From Microcebus murinus (Eukaryota > Chordata > Mammalia > Primates > Cheirogaleidae): 64,000 nucleotides of DNA. The position numbers were made by a program, and so were the translations under genes. Location: the NCBI RefSeq assembly GCF_040939455.1, contig NC_134109.1, forward strand, positions 50,868,001 through 50,932,000, in the 5' to 3' direction. Positions 1 to 11,799 of this stretch are shown piece after piece. Numbering within the stretch: the stretch's first letter is position 1; each line of letters begins with the position of its first letter. The notes beneath the pieces were generated by a model that saw only the letters and a program-made list of their open reading frames with translations, did not search any database and was not told where the DNA came from.

Positions 1-521
1 TACAAATACAGCCCAAATAATGAAAATCTGAGCAGATCTACTTTAGAAATTGACAAGTTGATACTGAATTTTATAGGAAATAGGAAATACAAAAGATCTA
101 GAATAACCAAACAATTTTTTTTAAATTGAACAAGTTGGAGGTCTCAAATGAATATCAAGACTTTCAATATAGCTATAGCATTCACAACAATGTGGCATCT
201 GCATGAAGAAATATATAGAGATAGATATCTCAATGGATAGAAAACAGTCCAAAAATACGAAGTTCAATGAGCAAGGAAATTATAGTCTTTTTAACAAGTA
301 GTACTGAAACAAATAAGCATAGATATGAAATAAATAAATAAATCCTTGCCTCATGCCATATACAAAAGTTAACTTCAAACATTTGTGAATTGAAATGGTA
401 AATTATAAAAAATTCTATGAGAAAACAAAGAAAATGTTTGTAATCTTGGATTATACAAAGATTTCTTAGATAGGAACCCAAAGAAATACAATAAGAAATT
501 GAGAAATTGTACTTCACAAAT
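1..521 (+). mobile_element. Old L1 (L1M-type) ORF2 fragment, left part
   Basis: The text follows L1 ORF2 downstream of the reverse transcriptase in plus orientation: 'tgaacaagttggaggtctca', 'caatgtggcatctgcatgaa', 'ctcatgccatatacaaaagt'. Many stops and indels show an inactive old copy. It is cut by the window edge on the left and by a solo LTR on the right, and resumes at 1218. Subfamily not determined. Confidence 0.85.
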
Positions 522-1217
522 TGTAGGGGACTGACATATATTTTCCTAGTTTAAGAATTAAAGTTAGTGAGTAATATACCTGTTCTGCCCAGAGCATTTG
601 AAAGTAATCTGTTCCAGACAGGCTTCCTGTGATAAACAAAGGTGTTGACTAGAGGCATAACAAAGGACCTGAGCTACAAGTAGCAAGAGCGGCCCCACCC
701 CACGGCATTGGGGATCTGGAGGCCACACGATAAACATATTGTTCCTGTGATTGCCCGTACACCCCATAAGATGGCTGGTTAGTCAATGACGGATAAGACC
801 CCTCAAGGGAGGGGCGACCTAAGCCAGGCACAGTCGCCGGGGTTCAGCTGAAGATTTTAGGGGGTCACCCTAAGAGAAGCAGGGGATGAGAAATGCCCCC
901 TGTGGCTCACCTTGCCCATCCTTGCTAATCTCGGTCCTTTATCTATGCCTAGTGCCTAGAGCAACCACCTTCAGATTCTGAGTCAGGGGATGTCTGCTTC
1001 CCTAAGGCTATTCTGGAATTTATGGCCATTGCTGCAATGCCTGGGCGGTTACATACAAGGAACTAACTTTAATTTTTTAGAGTATAAAAATAAAACTGAC
1101 CCGGTGTATTGGTACTCGAGTCACCATTTGTATGTGTGTCCACGTTTTTCTTTGTGTTCTGTGTGTTTGTGTTTTATGTTCTGTGTTCATCCTCCGTCCT
1201 GTAAATGGGCCACGACA
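522..1217 (+). mobile_element. Solo LTR of an endogenous retrovirus, probably class II (ERVK/beta-like)
   Basis: The 696-bp block starts TGTAGGGG and ends CCACGACA. It is flanked by a perfect 6-bp direct repeat, ACAAAT, at 516-521 and 1218-1223, and the L1 text is continuous across it once it is removed. That is a solo LTR left by recombination between two LTRs. A TATAAA/AATAAA overlap at 1083-1094 looks like the TATA or polyadenylation signal, followed by a T/G-rich stretch (1130-1190) like an R/U5 region. A 6-bp duplication is usual for class II ERVs. Family not identified; no internal viral sequence is present. Confidence 0.85.
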
Positions 1218-1742
1218 ACAAATAGTAAAACTTTCTTCAAAAGTTAGTTAAGAAAATGAAAAGGCAAGCTACAGAATGGGACAAAATACTTGCAATATAT
1301 ACGCATGATAAAGGACTTGTATCTAGAATATATAAAGAACTCTTAGTAATGAATTTTGAAAAGAAAAAAATGTATTTTTAAAGAGTAATGATTGAAACAG
1401 ACCTTGAATGTGAACAACTATAAAAAGCCAATGGTACATAAAAATATGTTCATCAGCTTTCAAGGAAATAGTAAAAACTATAAGATGTAAATATGTGCAT
1501 ATTAGAAAGGCTAAAATTAAGTAGCTTGACAATAAGTATTTTTAATGATACAAGGCAACTAGAAATATCCTCTTCTATAATGTAAAATGCTACAACTATT
1601 TTGAAAAGTTTTATGGCATTTTATAAAACAACTAAATTTATACTTATTATGCATCTCAATGATTCTACACATGTCCACAAAAAGACCTTTCATGTGAATG
1701 CACATAGCAACTTTAATTGTAATAGCCCAAAGTTAGAAACAA
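1218..1742 (+). mobile_element. Old L1 (L1M-type), right part
   Basis: This continues the L1 interrupted at 522. Landmarks are 'aagaaaatgaaaaggcaagc', 'gataaaggacttgtatctag', and a degraded equivalent of the conserved segment ending '...aatagcccaaagttagaaac'. It starts with the right copy of the ACAAAT duplication (1218-1223) and ends where a younger L1 piece begins. Confidence 0.8.
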
Positions 1743-2010
1743 CAATAATCAGGGAAATGCAATTTAAAGCCACAATGAGATACTACCTTATCCCTGTCAC
1801 AATGACCATTATTTAAAACTCAAGAAACAATAGATGTCAGCACAGATGCATTGTAAAGGTAACGCTTATATGCTGTTGGTAGGAATATAAATTAGTCCAA
1901 CATCTATGGAAAACAGTATGGAGATTCCTCAAAGAGCTAAAAGTAGACCTATCATTCAATCCAGCAATCCCACTACTGGGTATCTACCCAAAGGAAAAGA
2001 AGTCATTTTA
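1743..2010 (+). mobile_element. L1 ORF2 3' fragment, sense
   Basis: The phrases 'gggaaatgcaatttaaagcc', 'acaatgagatactaccttat', 'cagcaatcccactactgggt' and 'atctacccaaaggaaaagaa' mark the last part of L1 ORF2 in plus orientation. It is less diverged than the preceding L1 and re-covers a region already passed in it, so it is a separate insertion. It is cut off at about 2010 by antisense L1 sequence. Confidence 0.8.
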
Positions 2011-2590
2011 TATTTTATTAATTTTTTAACTGCATAATTGATGCATAATATACATATGGGTACAGTGTGATGTTTCAATGTAAGTTTACATTGTATAATG
2101 ATTAAATTAGGGTAATTACTATATCTGTCACTTTATTTTTTATTTCAATATATTAAAGGGGTACAAATGTTCTTGTTACATTGATACACTGTAGAATGCT
2201 GAAGTCAGAGCTTTCAGTGTGCTCATCAAGACAGTTTTTGTTATACCCAACAGGTAAGTTTTTAACCCTCACTCCCTCTTCTTAGTTTCCAATGTCCTTT
2301 ATGTCTCTTTATGCTTATGTGTACCTATTTTTTAGCTCCCACTTATTAGTGCGAAAATGTGGTGTTTGTTTTTCCATTCCTGAGATACTTCTTTTAGGAT
2401 AACGGTCTCAAGTTCCATACAAATTGCTGCAAAAGATATTTCTTTTTATGGCTGAGTAGTACTCAATGGCATACACATACCACCTTTCCTTTATCCACTC
2501 TTCAGTTGATGGGCACTTAGGTTGATTCTATATCTTCGCAATTGTGAATTGTGCTGCAATAAACACCTGGATTCAGGTGTGTTTGCTCTT
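2011..2590 (-). mobile_element. L1 3' end, antisense (possibly two pieces)
   Basis: The stretch reads as the reverse complement of an L1 3' UTR followed by the end of ORF2: 'attaaaggggtacaaatgtt', 'tggctgagtagtactcaatg', 'ttgatgggcacttaggttga', 'gtgctgcaataaacacctgg'. A change in text near 2133 suggests two adjoining 3' UTR pieces. 5'-truncated and inactive. Confidence 0.8.
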
Positions 2591-2631
2591 AATCCACTTG
2601 TTCAATAGTTAATGCATGGTACTCTTCTTGA

Positions 2632-2795
2632 ATACTTTAATGCCAACTAATATTTATTGCATCTACATTATGTGTCATGCATTGTTCTAAGAACTTTCTA
2701 TATAATAACTGCTTACAAGGACCCTTGGAAGTAGGTACTATCATATTGAAGGTGAGAAAATTGAGAAATTGAGATTCAGAGAGGTAAAATGTTTT
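2632..2795 (-). mobile_element. MIR SINE
   Basis: The pattern 'ctaatatttattgcatctac...cattgttctaagaactttct...aggtactatcatattgaaggtgagaaaattgag' is the reverse complement of the MIR consensus core. MIRs are ancient tRNA-derived mammalian SINEs. Confidence 0.75.
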
Positions 2796-2804
2796 AGTTT
2801 TCCT

Positions 2805-2852
2805 TTGTTTTTTTTTTTTTTTTTTGCTTTTTGTTTTTGTTTTTATTTTTTT
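2805..2852. repeat. T-rich low-complexity tract
   Basis: A run of about 20 T followed by interrupted T tracts lies between a MIR and a DNA transposon. It may be the decayed poly(A) tail of a minus-strand element. Confidence 0.85.
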
Positions 2853-2870
2853 CTCCCTCTCCCCTAATAT

Positions 2871-3209
2871 TAATTGAGTATATCTTATCCAAAATGCTTG
2901 GGACCAGGAGTGTTTTAGATTTTAGATTTTTTTCAGATTTTGGAATATTTGTATATACATAATGAGATATGTGGGGGATGGGACCCAAATCTAAGTATGA
3001 AATCCATTTGTGTTTCATATATACCTTATAGAAATATCCTGAATGTAAATTTAAGTAATATTTTAAATAATTTTGTGTATGGAAAAAAGATTGGGTGCAT
3101 TGAACCATCAGAAAGCAAAGGTATCACTATCTCAGCCACCCCCGTGGCCAAGCTATATTTGTTTGGCATCACCATCATACCTGACTCTGAATTTATAGGC
3201 TACCAATAA
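2871..3209. mobile_element. Tigger-like (TcMar) non-autonomous DNA transposon fragment
   Basis: Begins 'aattgagtatatcttatcca' and continues 'aatgcttgggaccaggagtg', 'ttttagattttagatttttt', 'ttggaatatttgtatataca', then 'gcattgaaccatcagaaagc' and 'ggcatcaccatcatacctga'. This matches my recollection of a mammalian Tigger-class MER element with 'cggattttcgg'-type termini. It lacks transposase coding. The precise family name is uncertain. Confidence 0.7.
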
Positions 3210-3915
3210 ACAATCCTTTTCTTCCACTTAAAAAATAGTTAATTCATAAAGTAAAAGACATTTGTTTTGCCAGACAAGGTAAATATTATCATTGAAACAA
3301 TCACATTATATTATTCCAAATGTGTTTCTGACCTAGAGTGAAGTCAAAAGATATTTTCATTTGATTTAGGATATTTTTCAGATATTCTTAATTTTTCTTT
3401 GAGAATCAATTTTAAGTGTTTTATAATATTTTATATATCAATATTTTCTAAACATCTATGCTCTAAGCATGAATGATTTCAACACTATTTAACTTCCTAT
3501 GAAATTTCCTATACTGTTAGTCCTGTATTTGCCTGCCCATTATGTGACCAAGAGAATCAATCTAAGGTTTTGATTTTTTACCTATTACATCCATCTCCCA
3601 TCATGAGCAAACTGAAAGCTGAGTTGATGGTTCATAAAATCCTCTGAAGTGAATTCATTTCATGTTGCTCTACCATTTTATTTTTGCACATGACATGTTT
3701 TACAGAGGCTATCAAAGTCATGTTTTCATTTGGTGTGAATTAAAAACAGATAAAATCTGAAATCTGGCAGTATGAAATTCTAAACATCTTGTTGACGTGC
3801 AATTTAACGAAGCTATTTATAACCTCATATTTTACTCAGAGCATTCATGTGCCACATTTGGAAATTTGCTTGTTTGTAGATGAAGAAAAGTCTAAAAAAC
3901 AATTAACCTTTGTAT
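3210..3915. other. AT-rich sequence, no gene or recognised repeat
   Basis: No open frame with coding character and no repeat family I can name. Splice-like or exon-like structure is not apparent. Confidence 0.5.
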
Positions 3916-4130
3916 AAGAAGCAGTATTATATATGGAAAAATATGGACTTTAGATGGACAAATGTTTCAACACCATCTTAAGTACTTAATCTCCCCAAAT
4001 GCCAATCTCCTTAGTTGTAAAAACATTAAATCCTGATTTTGCAAGGTTTTTGTGAGAACAAAATTACATAAATAAAATGCATAGTAAGTTACTGGTGTAA
4101 TATGGCAACAAAGTACAACAGAGAGCTCTA
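3916..4130 (+). mobile_element. MIR SINE
   Basis: A degraded MIR in sense: 'tatggactttagatggacaa', 'aatctccccaaatgccaatctccttagttgtaaaaacatt' and 'gatttttgcaaggtttttgtgag' correspond to the 'ggactctggagccagac', 'cctcagtttcctcatctgtaaaatg' and 'tagggttgttgtgagg' parts of the consensus. Confidence 0.65.
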
Positions 4131-4384
4131 ATTGTTATTTTACTCATGAATTTATAAAATCAAACAATCTAAACAATAATCTTTTATATTTTTCAATTAA
4201 ATGTTATATGTATTTTATATGTATTATTATCACAATAGGACAATGAAGAAAACAGGGCAATTTTGCAAAAAGAATATTGAGGAACAGAAAATTTACCTGA
4301 ACTAAGAGCAACATGATAATAACATAATCGAATTAATATTTAGATTTTGGTAGAATACCTTAAGCACCCCAAAGATAAATCCTG

Positions 4385-4700
4385 TACCCATTAGCACTTA
4401 CTTCCTGTTTACTTCCAATCCACTCCTCAGCTCTAAGCAATTATTTTTAGTCCTGACAGAGTTGTCTAAACTAGACATTTTATGTAAATGGAATCATGCA
4501 TTACATAGTTTTCTGTCACTAATTTTTTTCTTTCAGCATAATATTTTCAGGAGACTTCCAGGTTGTAGCATATATCAGTACTATTTTGTTGCCACATAAT
4601 ATTCCATTATATGAATATACCATATTTTGTGTATGTAGTACAGTTGATGAACATGCAGGTTATTCCACTTTTTGGCTGTTATAAACAATACAGTGTAATA
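4385..4700 (-). mobile_element. Old L1 3' part, antisense (left half of an interrupted copy)
   Basis: Reverse complement of old L1: 'atggaatcatgcattacata', 'tttctttcagcataatattt', 'ttgtagcatatatcagtact', 'aatattccattatatgaata', 'ccactttttggctgttataa'. The text resumes at about 5105 ('caaatttttatgtggagata'), so 4700-5105 is an insertion. Confidence 0.8.
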
Positions 4701-5105
4701 AAGTTATGACTCCATTATTTGATATTTGATACTTTCTAATTCTCACCCCTCCTTCTTTTCCTTCTGCTCCACAATGGGAAAGTTAATAAAAAAATCTCAG
4801 GTGCTCTTTCCTTTGGTGACAATGTAAATTTCAAGCCATGCACAGAAACTCTCACCCCAGTTCCACCCCCCACCAACCAAAAAATCCGCTAAGCCAGTCT
4901 CCTTTCCAAGCTCTTTCAAGCCATTTTTGGACTTATTTGAGAGCCATCCTGATCATCCCCCGAAGCTTCATAATGTTAGTGATAAACCTTTTCACATTTT
5001 CTCAGTCTGTGTGTATCATCATCAGTCTCAACTTCAAACAAAATTTTAGGTGGTGGTACATCTGCTTCTGCAGAATGGTTATAAAACATACAGCTAGAAA
5101 AATGT
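4700..5105. mobile_element. Unclassified insertion inside an old L1, LTR-like
   Basis: About 400 bp interrupts the antisense L1. It is richer in C than its surroundings (C-runs near 4850-4870) and has segments such as 'gagagccatcctgatcatcc', 'gtgataaaccttttcacatt' and 'atctgcttctgcagaatgg' that feel like an old ERV LTR. I could not assign a family or find clear target duplications. The 97-residue frame crossing 4838-5131 has no recognisable domain. Confidence 0.4.
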
Positions 5106-5620
5106 GTACACAAATTTTTATGTGGAGATAGGTATTTATGCAACATAATTGAAACCAATAAGAGTGAAATTGCTGGGTCATATAGTAACTCTAACTTTCT
5201 GAGAACCTGTAAAATGTTTTCCTATATGGCTGCACCATTTTACATTCCCACCAGCAATGGCAATGCACAAGAGCACCAATTTCTTTATATCCCTGACAAT
5301 TGTTATTATCTGCCTTCTTTATTATAGCCTCCATAGTAGGTGTGAAGTGATATTTCATTGTTGTTTAGACTCACATTTCCCTAATAGTGATGGTGGGTAT
5401 CTTTTCATGTGCTTGTTTTTTGTATACATTCTTTGAAAAAAATGTCTACTCAAATCCTTTGTTCATTTTTAATTGGGTAATTTGCCTTTTGGTTAAGTTG
5501 TAAGTGTTCTTTATATATTCTCAATATAAATCCCTTATCATATATCTAATCTGTAATTTTTTCCCCAATTTTTAGGCTATCTTTTCACCTTTTTGATGAT
5601 ATCTCTTGAAATACTAAGCC
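5105..5620 (-). mobile_element. Old L1 ORF2 3' part, antisense (right half)
   Basis: Continues the L1 of 4385-4700: 'gtgaaattgctgggtcatat', 'ttttacattcccaccagcaa', 'agactcacatttccctaata', 'ctcaatataaatcccttatc', 'gctatcttttcacctttttg'. Strongly diverged. Confidence 0.8.
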
Positions 5621-5639
5621 CTCCTCAATAACATCAACC

Positions 5640-5830
5640 TTCAGCTTGTTGATTCTAATTATGTCACATGGCCAGCTAATCTGCAAGAGATTAGAAAATG
5701 TTTTCTACCAAGGCAAAATTGGTGCCCCCAACCCAAAATTGTTATTTTACTAGTAAGGATGAAGGGCAGATGGATATTGGGGTGGCAACTATATAAGACT
5801 CAGTTTTATACAGTAAATGGATAAGTCAAA
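5640..5830. repeat. Probable ancient repeat fragment, family not assigned
   Basis: Phrases such as 'catggccagctaatctgcaa' and 'gaagggcagatggatattgg' resemble a recurrent mammalian interspersed repeat, but I cannot name it with confidence. Confidence 0.35.
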
Positions 5831-8617
5831 TCATTAAATCACTAAAATAACTCCTCAACATGTATTTTTCTTTTCAGAAGTCTATTACAACCTTGAGCAT
5901 CTCTTACTCTCCATTTTCAAATGCTGCCAACCTGTGTAGTGTTGCCTTTTCCTTTCCAGTCATAGGACCAAAATAGCTTATCAGAATTAATAATTGACAG
6001 CCAAGTATTCTTAAGACCTGTATCATTGTTATGATACAAAGTTCTTGCTATAATTAATGGAAAGTTTGTGATATTTTCTTCACTTATTCTTCACAAATTG
6101 TAATATTCATATATTGGAGTCACCCTATGGTGATCATCTTTATCTAAATAGAAAACTGGAATGATATAAAGTAGAAATGATTAAATAGTACAAACATTGA
6201 TATGCCTCATTTTAGGTCATGGATGTAACTTAATGTCTTATTTAGTAGAATCAAACTATCCACTAAATAGGTTTATGATGTCAGTACTACTTCTGTCTTC
6301 ATTGTTTAGTATCAATTGCTTCATAGAAAAGATAGTACTATGACCAAATAATAAATTGACAAGTAAATACTCATATACATGAATATTTATCATAAATTAA
6401 AAATATTGTCCACAATGCATTTGAAATCATTGATAAATTTCCCTGATATTATTATCTAAGTTAAATGTAGCCAAATATTTTAGTCTTTTTTCAATTAAAC
6501 CATTCTGATCTATCTAAAACTGCCACCACCTTCTTGGAACTCTTCCAGTCATGTCTACAATTTCTCTCAGTAAAGGAAAAGACGTGGAGGGGGGATGTAA
6601 AGGAAGTGCTTTAATTTTGCAAAAGTATTTGATCTTAGAGACATGCTATATACTCAGAGTCAACTGTGCCTGATTCTGCATGAGTGCAGTTGGGGTTATG
6701 GAAACATGACTTAGTTGATACCACTTTGGCTGCTTAAATGGAGGGGTAAAAATAAGTTACTAAAGGACATATTAGGTTATGTTTCTAGGCCCAGTATGGA
6801 AATTCTTATATCGTCATTATTATTTTCTAGGTGATAACAGACAGTGCCATTACCTACTGTGAATTATCCCTTACATCAGTTATTTACTTACTCTTATGTA
6901 TCACTATATTCTGTATGCTATGCAACAACTAGGCTTCATTATTTTGTAAAGGGATTTTTCATGATCAAACAAACCAATACACTAAATAGTTTACCTACTT
7001 TTAAGAAACGTATGACCTGTAGGAGGAAGAGGTGACTCCTAGAGACTAATGCTGGAGTAGAAGTTGTAAACGTTGCTTTTGCATTTCTCATATTTATATT
7101 TATCATTTAAAGAGGCTATATTTGCAGCAGATGAGCATATTTTGCTTTTGAAATAAATATTTCTGTTTCATTGAATGTTCCAGACCATATAGAATATTTT
7201 ATACTAAACTTTTTGCCCATTAATATATTCAAGGAAACATTCTCATTTCTAGCCAAATTCATGGATTTGTTCTATGGACTCAATATCTCAGAATAGGTCA
7301 ACATTCCATAACACCTAGTATACAAAATGTATAAAGAAAACTAAATTAAAATTGGAATTTAATAAATCTCATGGTTAACCAATATCACTAATCATCATAT
7401 TCAGGATAAGAAAATGTGTTTACATAAGGGAGCAATGTATGGAAGATGTCAGTACCTAATATCCTGAGAATGTAACACAAGAATATATGAAGGGATTTTG
7501 GTACAGATTACATTCTGTGTAACATTTAATAATTTGGGGAAAATGCATGATATGCATATTTCTAAATTCTGAAATAACTTTTAAGACCGAGATGTAGTAC
7601 TTCAGAAACATATTCTGTACATATGGTCAACAATAATGTATTATACACTTAATTTTTGAAAGGACAGATCTCATGTTAAGTGTTCTTACCATGGTGAAAT
7701 AATTTTCAAAAAGCATATTCTATAAAAGGATGTGTAAAGTGTCACAACTACATTTTTTTAAAAAAATTGGCAAAGTACTTGTACACCATTATGTAACTTC
7801 AAATTATGCTTTTAAGAAATCCTGCCTTTATTGAACTACGTGTGATAAAGTCACAGTGTCTTATCTTCAAATAAAAAATAAAATGTACCCTGGTGAAAGA
7901 AAATGTTTACTTTAATGGAATTCTAGTCTTGTAAATGAAAATGAATGTGCTTCCTTCCTGTTAGTACCTAGCTTACAGTATGTATAATATTACTGTGGAG
8001 AAGCATTATATAATACACAATTGTCACACCCAGTTTAAAAACACAGATATTTAGTCATGTAGACAGTTATGTTTAATGCATTCAGATTTTTGGAAGTCTG
8101 CTTTGAAAATCTATAGCATCTCAGTACTGCTATGAAGGCATATGTTTATTTAAACTTTCAAGTAAATTAGAAAAACAAACATATACTCTATATTTAAAAA
8201 GATTATTTTCTTCACCATTTCCAGCTTCTCTTTCTAATCTTTTTTCCTTGTTTGACACAAAATTTTAGTTACTGTGGGAAAGCAATCAAATAACTTTTTA
8301 TTTTTCAATATTAAGTATATACAAATGATATATATATATGATCTATATAAAATATATTTGCTAGTTACAGTGCTCAAAATTATAAGACATAATAAGCAGT
8401 TAGAGGTGAGAAGAACTCTCAGGAACTATATAGATATAAATATGGTAAATTATGTCATTGTTTTATATTCAAATTCAACTTAAAGAGAGTGGATTGTTCC
8501 ATTTAAAGAAAGACAGTAAATTTTTAATATCCTCAAAAAATAAATGCTGATCAAAAATGTGTTTCACAACTAATTCCTAATGCCACAAAATATATGTAAG
8601 GATAAAGAAGTGTTCTC
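5831..8617. other. Repeat-poor AT-rich stretch, no gene seen
   Basis: Nearly 2.8 kb with no confident transposable element and no convincing coding exon. Reading frames are short and low in complexity. A (TA)-rich spot lies near 8325-8350. Possibly unique single-copy DNA. Confidence 0.5.
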
Positions 8618-8850
8618 GTGTCAGTGGACTTTGTAATCAGATAACCCTATTCAAATTTCCATTTATCATGTATCAATTAAATAATTTTAGAAAAATTATT
8701 TAAACCCTCAGGCATAAATGTTATTTAGAAAGCAGGAATAATAACATACCTCGTTCACAATATTGTCGGGTGGGTTATTTGAGAAAGTAAATGGAAAGAG
8801 CTAAGCAAGTGCTTGGCAAAAATTAATGATAAATGTTATATTTTCTTTTC
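8618..8850 (+). mobile_element. MIR SINE
   Basis: Sense MIR: 'gtggactttgtaatcagata', 'ccctattcaaatttccattt', 'aaaccctcaggcataaatgt', 'acctcgttcacaatattgtcgg', 'agctaagcaagtgcttggca'. These follow the consensus order over about 230 bp. Confidence 0.75.
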
Positions 8851-9309
8851 ATCAGCAGGCTTAGAGTTGTGTAATAAGTACATAAGTAAATAAATAAGAA
8901 TAAGAAAATAAATTCTGACTACAAGACTGTTAAGGTAATAAAGTAGACTACTGGGAATCTTATCAATTCTCCTTCTACAAATACTTTCTCAAAATAGGAA
9001 AAACCATTTCTTGAGTATGCTATGTATGAATCTTATGTCTCAACAGACTTAGATGCCTCTTTATTGACCTTCAACTTCCAGTGGCATCTACATATAATTT
9101 AATAGCTAGTAGCATCCTGCTCAAGAGATTCTATTCCTAGAGGAATGCAGAGGTGTTAATTCAAATTAAAATTGTGATATAAACTTCAAAATTCTTCACT
9201 ATTATTCCCTCTTAAATCTTCTTTACCACTCTATCTTGTGGTCCAAGGTATTTGTGGACCTTTCTTATTAACTACTTGCTGGTTATCTTTTACTAGAATG
9301 GGGGGGAAA

Positions 9310-9490
9310 AGAAAAGTGCATGGATTTGGAATGAAAATAATTTTAAAACTTGTCTCTTGAGCTTATCATTATTCCTGAGCTCCAGATTCTACATTTCTAA
9401 AAGAGTAAGAGTAAATACCCTGCCTATCTCACAGGACAAAGTCAACATTTGATCATGTGATGGGGACAATATATTAAGGGTACAACAGTA
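9310..9490 (+). mobile_element. Degraded MIR SINE
   Basis: 'gtgcatggatttggaatgaa', 'cctgagctccagattctaca' and 'ccctgcctatctcacaggac' parallel the MIR core in sense, with heavy divergence. Confidence 0.5.
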
Positions 9491-10069
9491 AGAAACACTT
9501 CAACAAAACAGATCTTCGACTTTACTGAGGTATCCCAGGCAATTAACCAAGCCAGGTGGAAGCTCATGCTTTAGTTTCGTTATAAACCTAATATAGAATA
9601 TCTCCTCTACTAAAATACTTCTCTGTATTCACTATAATATCCTTATAATTTAAAACTCTGTAAGATCCACCATTAAATAAAAGTTATACTTCACTAATTT
9701 ATCTACAATAGGTTCCATAGACTTTCAAAATTTGTGTTTGTACATACAAACATATTAATCTATCTAAAACTATGATTACATAGGTCTTTCGTTTGTATTT
9801 GTACATATTTATGTTTCCTTGTTCCTCTTATTAATGACCATATTTCACTTTCTTCTATGACTCCTAATTTTCCTAATGTTTTATATTGTAGTGCTTTCAA
9901 AAGTAAATTCCTCCTAGAATTTTATAAATGAAGCAATATTATATTTTAGGTAGATATTTGATTATCTTCAAAATTCCATTGGTCTTTTAAGTTACAATCC
10001 ACATCAAACTTAAGGGGGTAAAACTTGTTTTGGAATTTTCAGTCTTTTTAAAACTTTCATTTGTATGCA
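9491..10069. other. AT-rich sequence, no gene or recognised repeat
   Basis: No coding frame of note and no repeat family I can support. Confidence 0.5.
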
Positions 10070-10890
10070 TGTCTTTATTATAGAAGCAATACATAGTCAC
10101 TGTTGAACAAGCAGAACACGAAAGAGAAGTTAAGAATAATCATCTATAATTCTACTATGCTACTTATATTTTAGAGTATAAGCTTCATATTTTATGCATA
10201 TGAATATGCTATGTTTTTAAAATGGAATATTATTTTTGGAATTTGGTTCACTTCTATGTGCTAAAGACATATGTACATAATAACTGTAATAGCTTAAGAG
10301 TATTCCACTGTATATTCCAAATTTTATTTACCAATCTAATGTAACAAGACATTTATATTTTAATTATTTTTTATATAAATATTATAAGTAAACCTAAATC
10401 TTTGTCCAATTCTCCAATCACTTCTCTTAAGATAAATTTCAAACATTAGAATTCCTAGGTCAAAAGAATACATATATTTTTAGCTCTCCGTATACTTTAA
10501 CAAAATACTCCCAAATTTTCACTTTATTTTCACTCTTACCAACAAGGCTGAAGAGTGTTTCTTTACTTACTCTCACCAATATTGACTTCAAACTTTAAAA
10601 AATATCTCTGCCTATGTAGTATCTTGCTTTACTCATATGTCTATTATTCCTATTAAGCTTGACATTTACACATCTCAGCTGGCCATTTGTATTTATAATT
10701 TAAAATGCTATTTTGTGTCTTCTATTTTTTTCAATTGAGTATTCTTCTTTGTATTGCTTCATACAGAGCTTTGTATATACTAATGTCGATAACTTGTTAC
10801 CTGTCTGTATGTTACAAATGTTTTTTCAAAGCTTTTTGCCCCCTTTGTTTATTGTAGTTTTTCACATATGCAGGGTTTAAAATTATATGT
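10070..10890 (-). mobile_element. Old L1 (L1ME-like) 3' end, antisense
   Basis: The order of motifs follows an old L1 3' region in reverse complement: 'tagaagcaatacatagtcac', 'atctataattctactatgct', 'attccactgtatattccaaa', 'taaatttcaaacattagaat', 'cactcttaccaacaaggctg', 'ctggccatttgtatttataa', 'tatgttacaaatgttttttc', 'cccctttgtttattgtagtt'. Very diverged, no open frame. Confidence 0.7.
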
Positions 10891-10920
10891 TATCAACCAT
10901 GACACATATAATTTTAGTAT

Positions 10921-10968
10921 GATATATACAGATTAAGTAATTCTGATATATACAGATTAAGTAATTCT
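10921..10968. repeat. Perfect 24-bp tandem duplication
   Basis: Two identical, adjacent copies of a 24-mer beginning gatatatacagatt lie at 10921-10944 and 10945-10968. Confidence 0.95.
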
Positions 10969-11079
10969 GCTAGTAAGTTCTTAGTTGTAAGATATAAATA
11001 TATAGTTGGGAACTCCAAGTCTCCTTGGTCTTAGATGCAAAGTCAGTGTGTGTCTTCCCAGGCCCTCAGTGTGTGTGAG

Positions 11080-11240
11080 GGAACCTTCTTTAGGCTTTCA
11101 GGCCTCATCTTCTTCCCCACCATAATGTTTACCATGCTACTTTACCAGTATCTGTTTACTCTTCTGTCTCTACCCTCAGACTATAAGCTAATAGGAGTTA
11201 TGACCAGTTTTATTTACTTCTTGGCATAAATATGAATTTT
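11080..11240 (+). mobile_element. Possible L2 fragment
   Basis: 'cctcatcttcttccccacca', 'ccctcagactataagctaat' and 'gaccagttttatttacttct' resemble the L2 3' end ('...agactgtaagctccttgaggg...'). Weak similarity. Confidence 0.4.
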
Positions 11241-11419
11241 ACTAAGTGAATTGATTGTGTCTCTTAGTTACTATCTGGTAGGCATTCATAACCAGTATTT
11301 AAACTTATTGGTATAATTGTACTTACTTTGTTTTACTGGTGCAAATATTTAATTTTATAAGCATTTAGTACTGTGTACTTCTCCTTTAAAATATATGTCA
11401 TAATTATAATACTCATATT

Positions 11420-11560
11420 AGTTATGTAGCATTCAGGTTAATATTTGTTGCCTCTCCAGAATGAAATCAGGTCTACTTTGTGCATTACTAGATCACCATT
11501 ATATTTCATTAACTATAGCAGGTATAGAATACATAATTGAGAATTATGAATGAATGAATC
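11420..11560 (+). mobile_element. Possible L2 3' end
   Basis: 'gaatgaaatcaggtctactt', 'agatcaccattatatttcat', 'agcaggtatagaatacataa' and a terminal 'gaatgaatgaatc' are compatible with a degraded L2 3' terminus. Confidence 0.4.
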
Positions 11561-11799
11561 AATATGTAATATAGTTAAAACCATAGACTTCTAGGCAAAG
11601 TTTATCAGCATTGTTCTGACATTCTTAAAAACTTAAAATATTATTTTTATCTATATCATGATAGGAAACACTAATGATAGGAAACACCATGAAGAATATG
11701 TCTAAATTTCTGCTTTTATAATTGTCATTCCGAAATAACTCAGGGAGCCTATAATATTTAAATTTTAAAACAACTATGAATGTCATGCTATCACTTTAT

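Noticed and set aside
2011..2590. Twin-primed inversion of the sense L1 at 1743-2010
   Set aside because: The sense piece lies on the wrong side of the antisense tail for a 5' inversion, so separate insertions are more likely.
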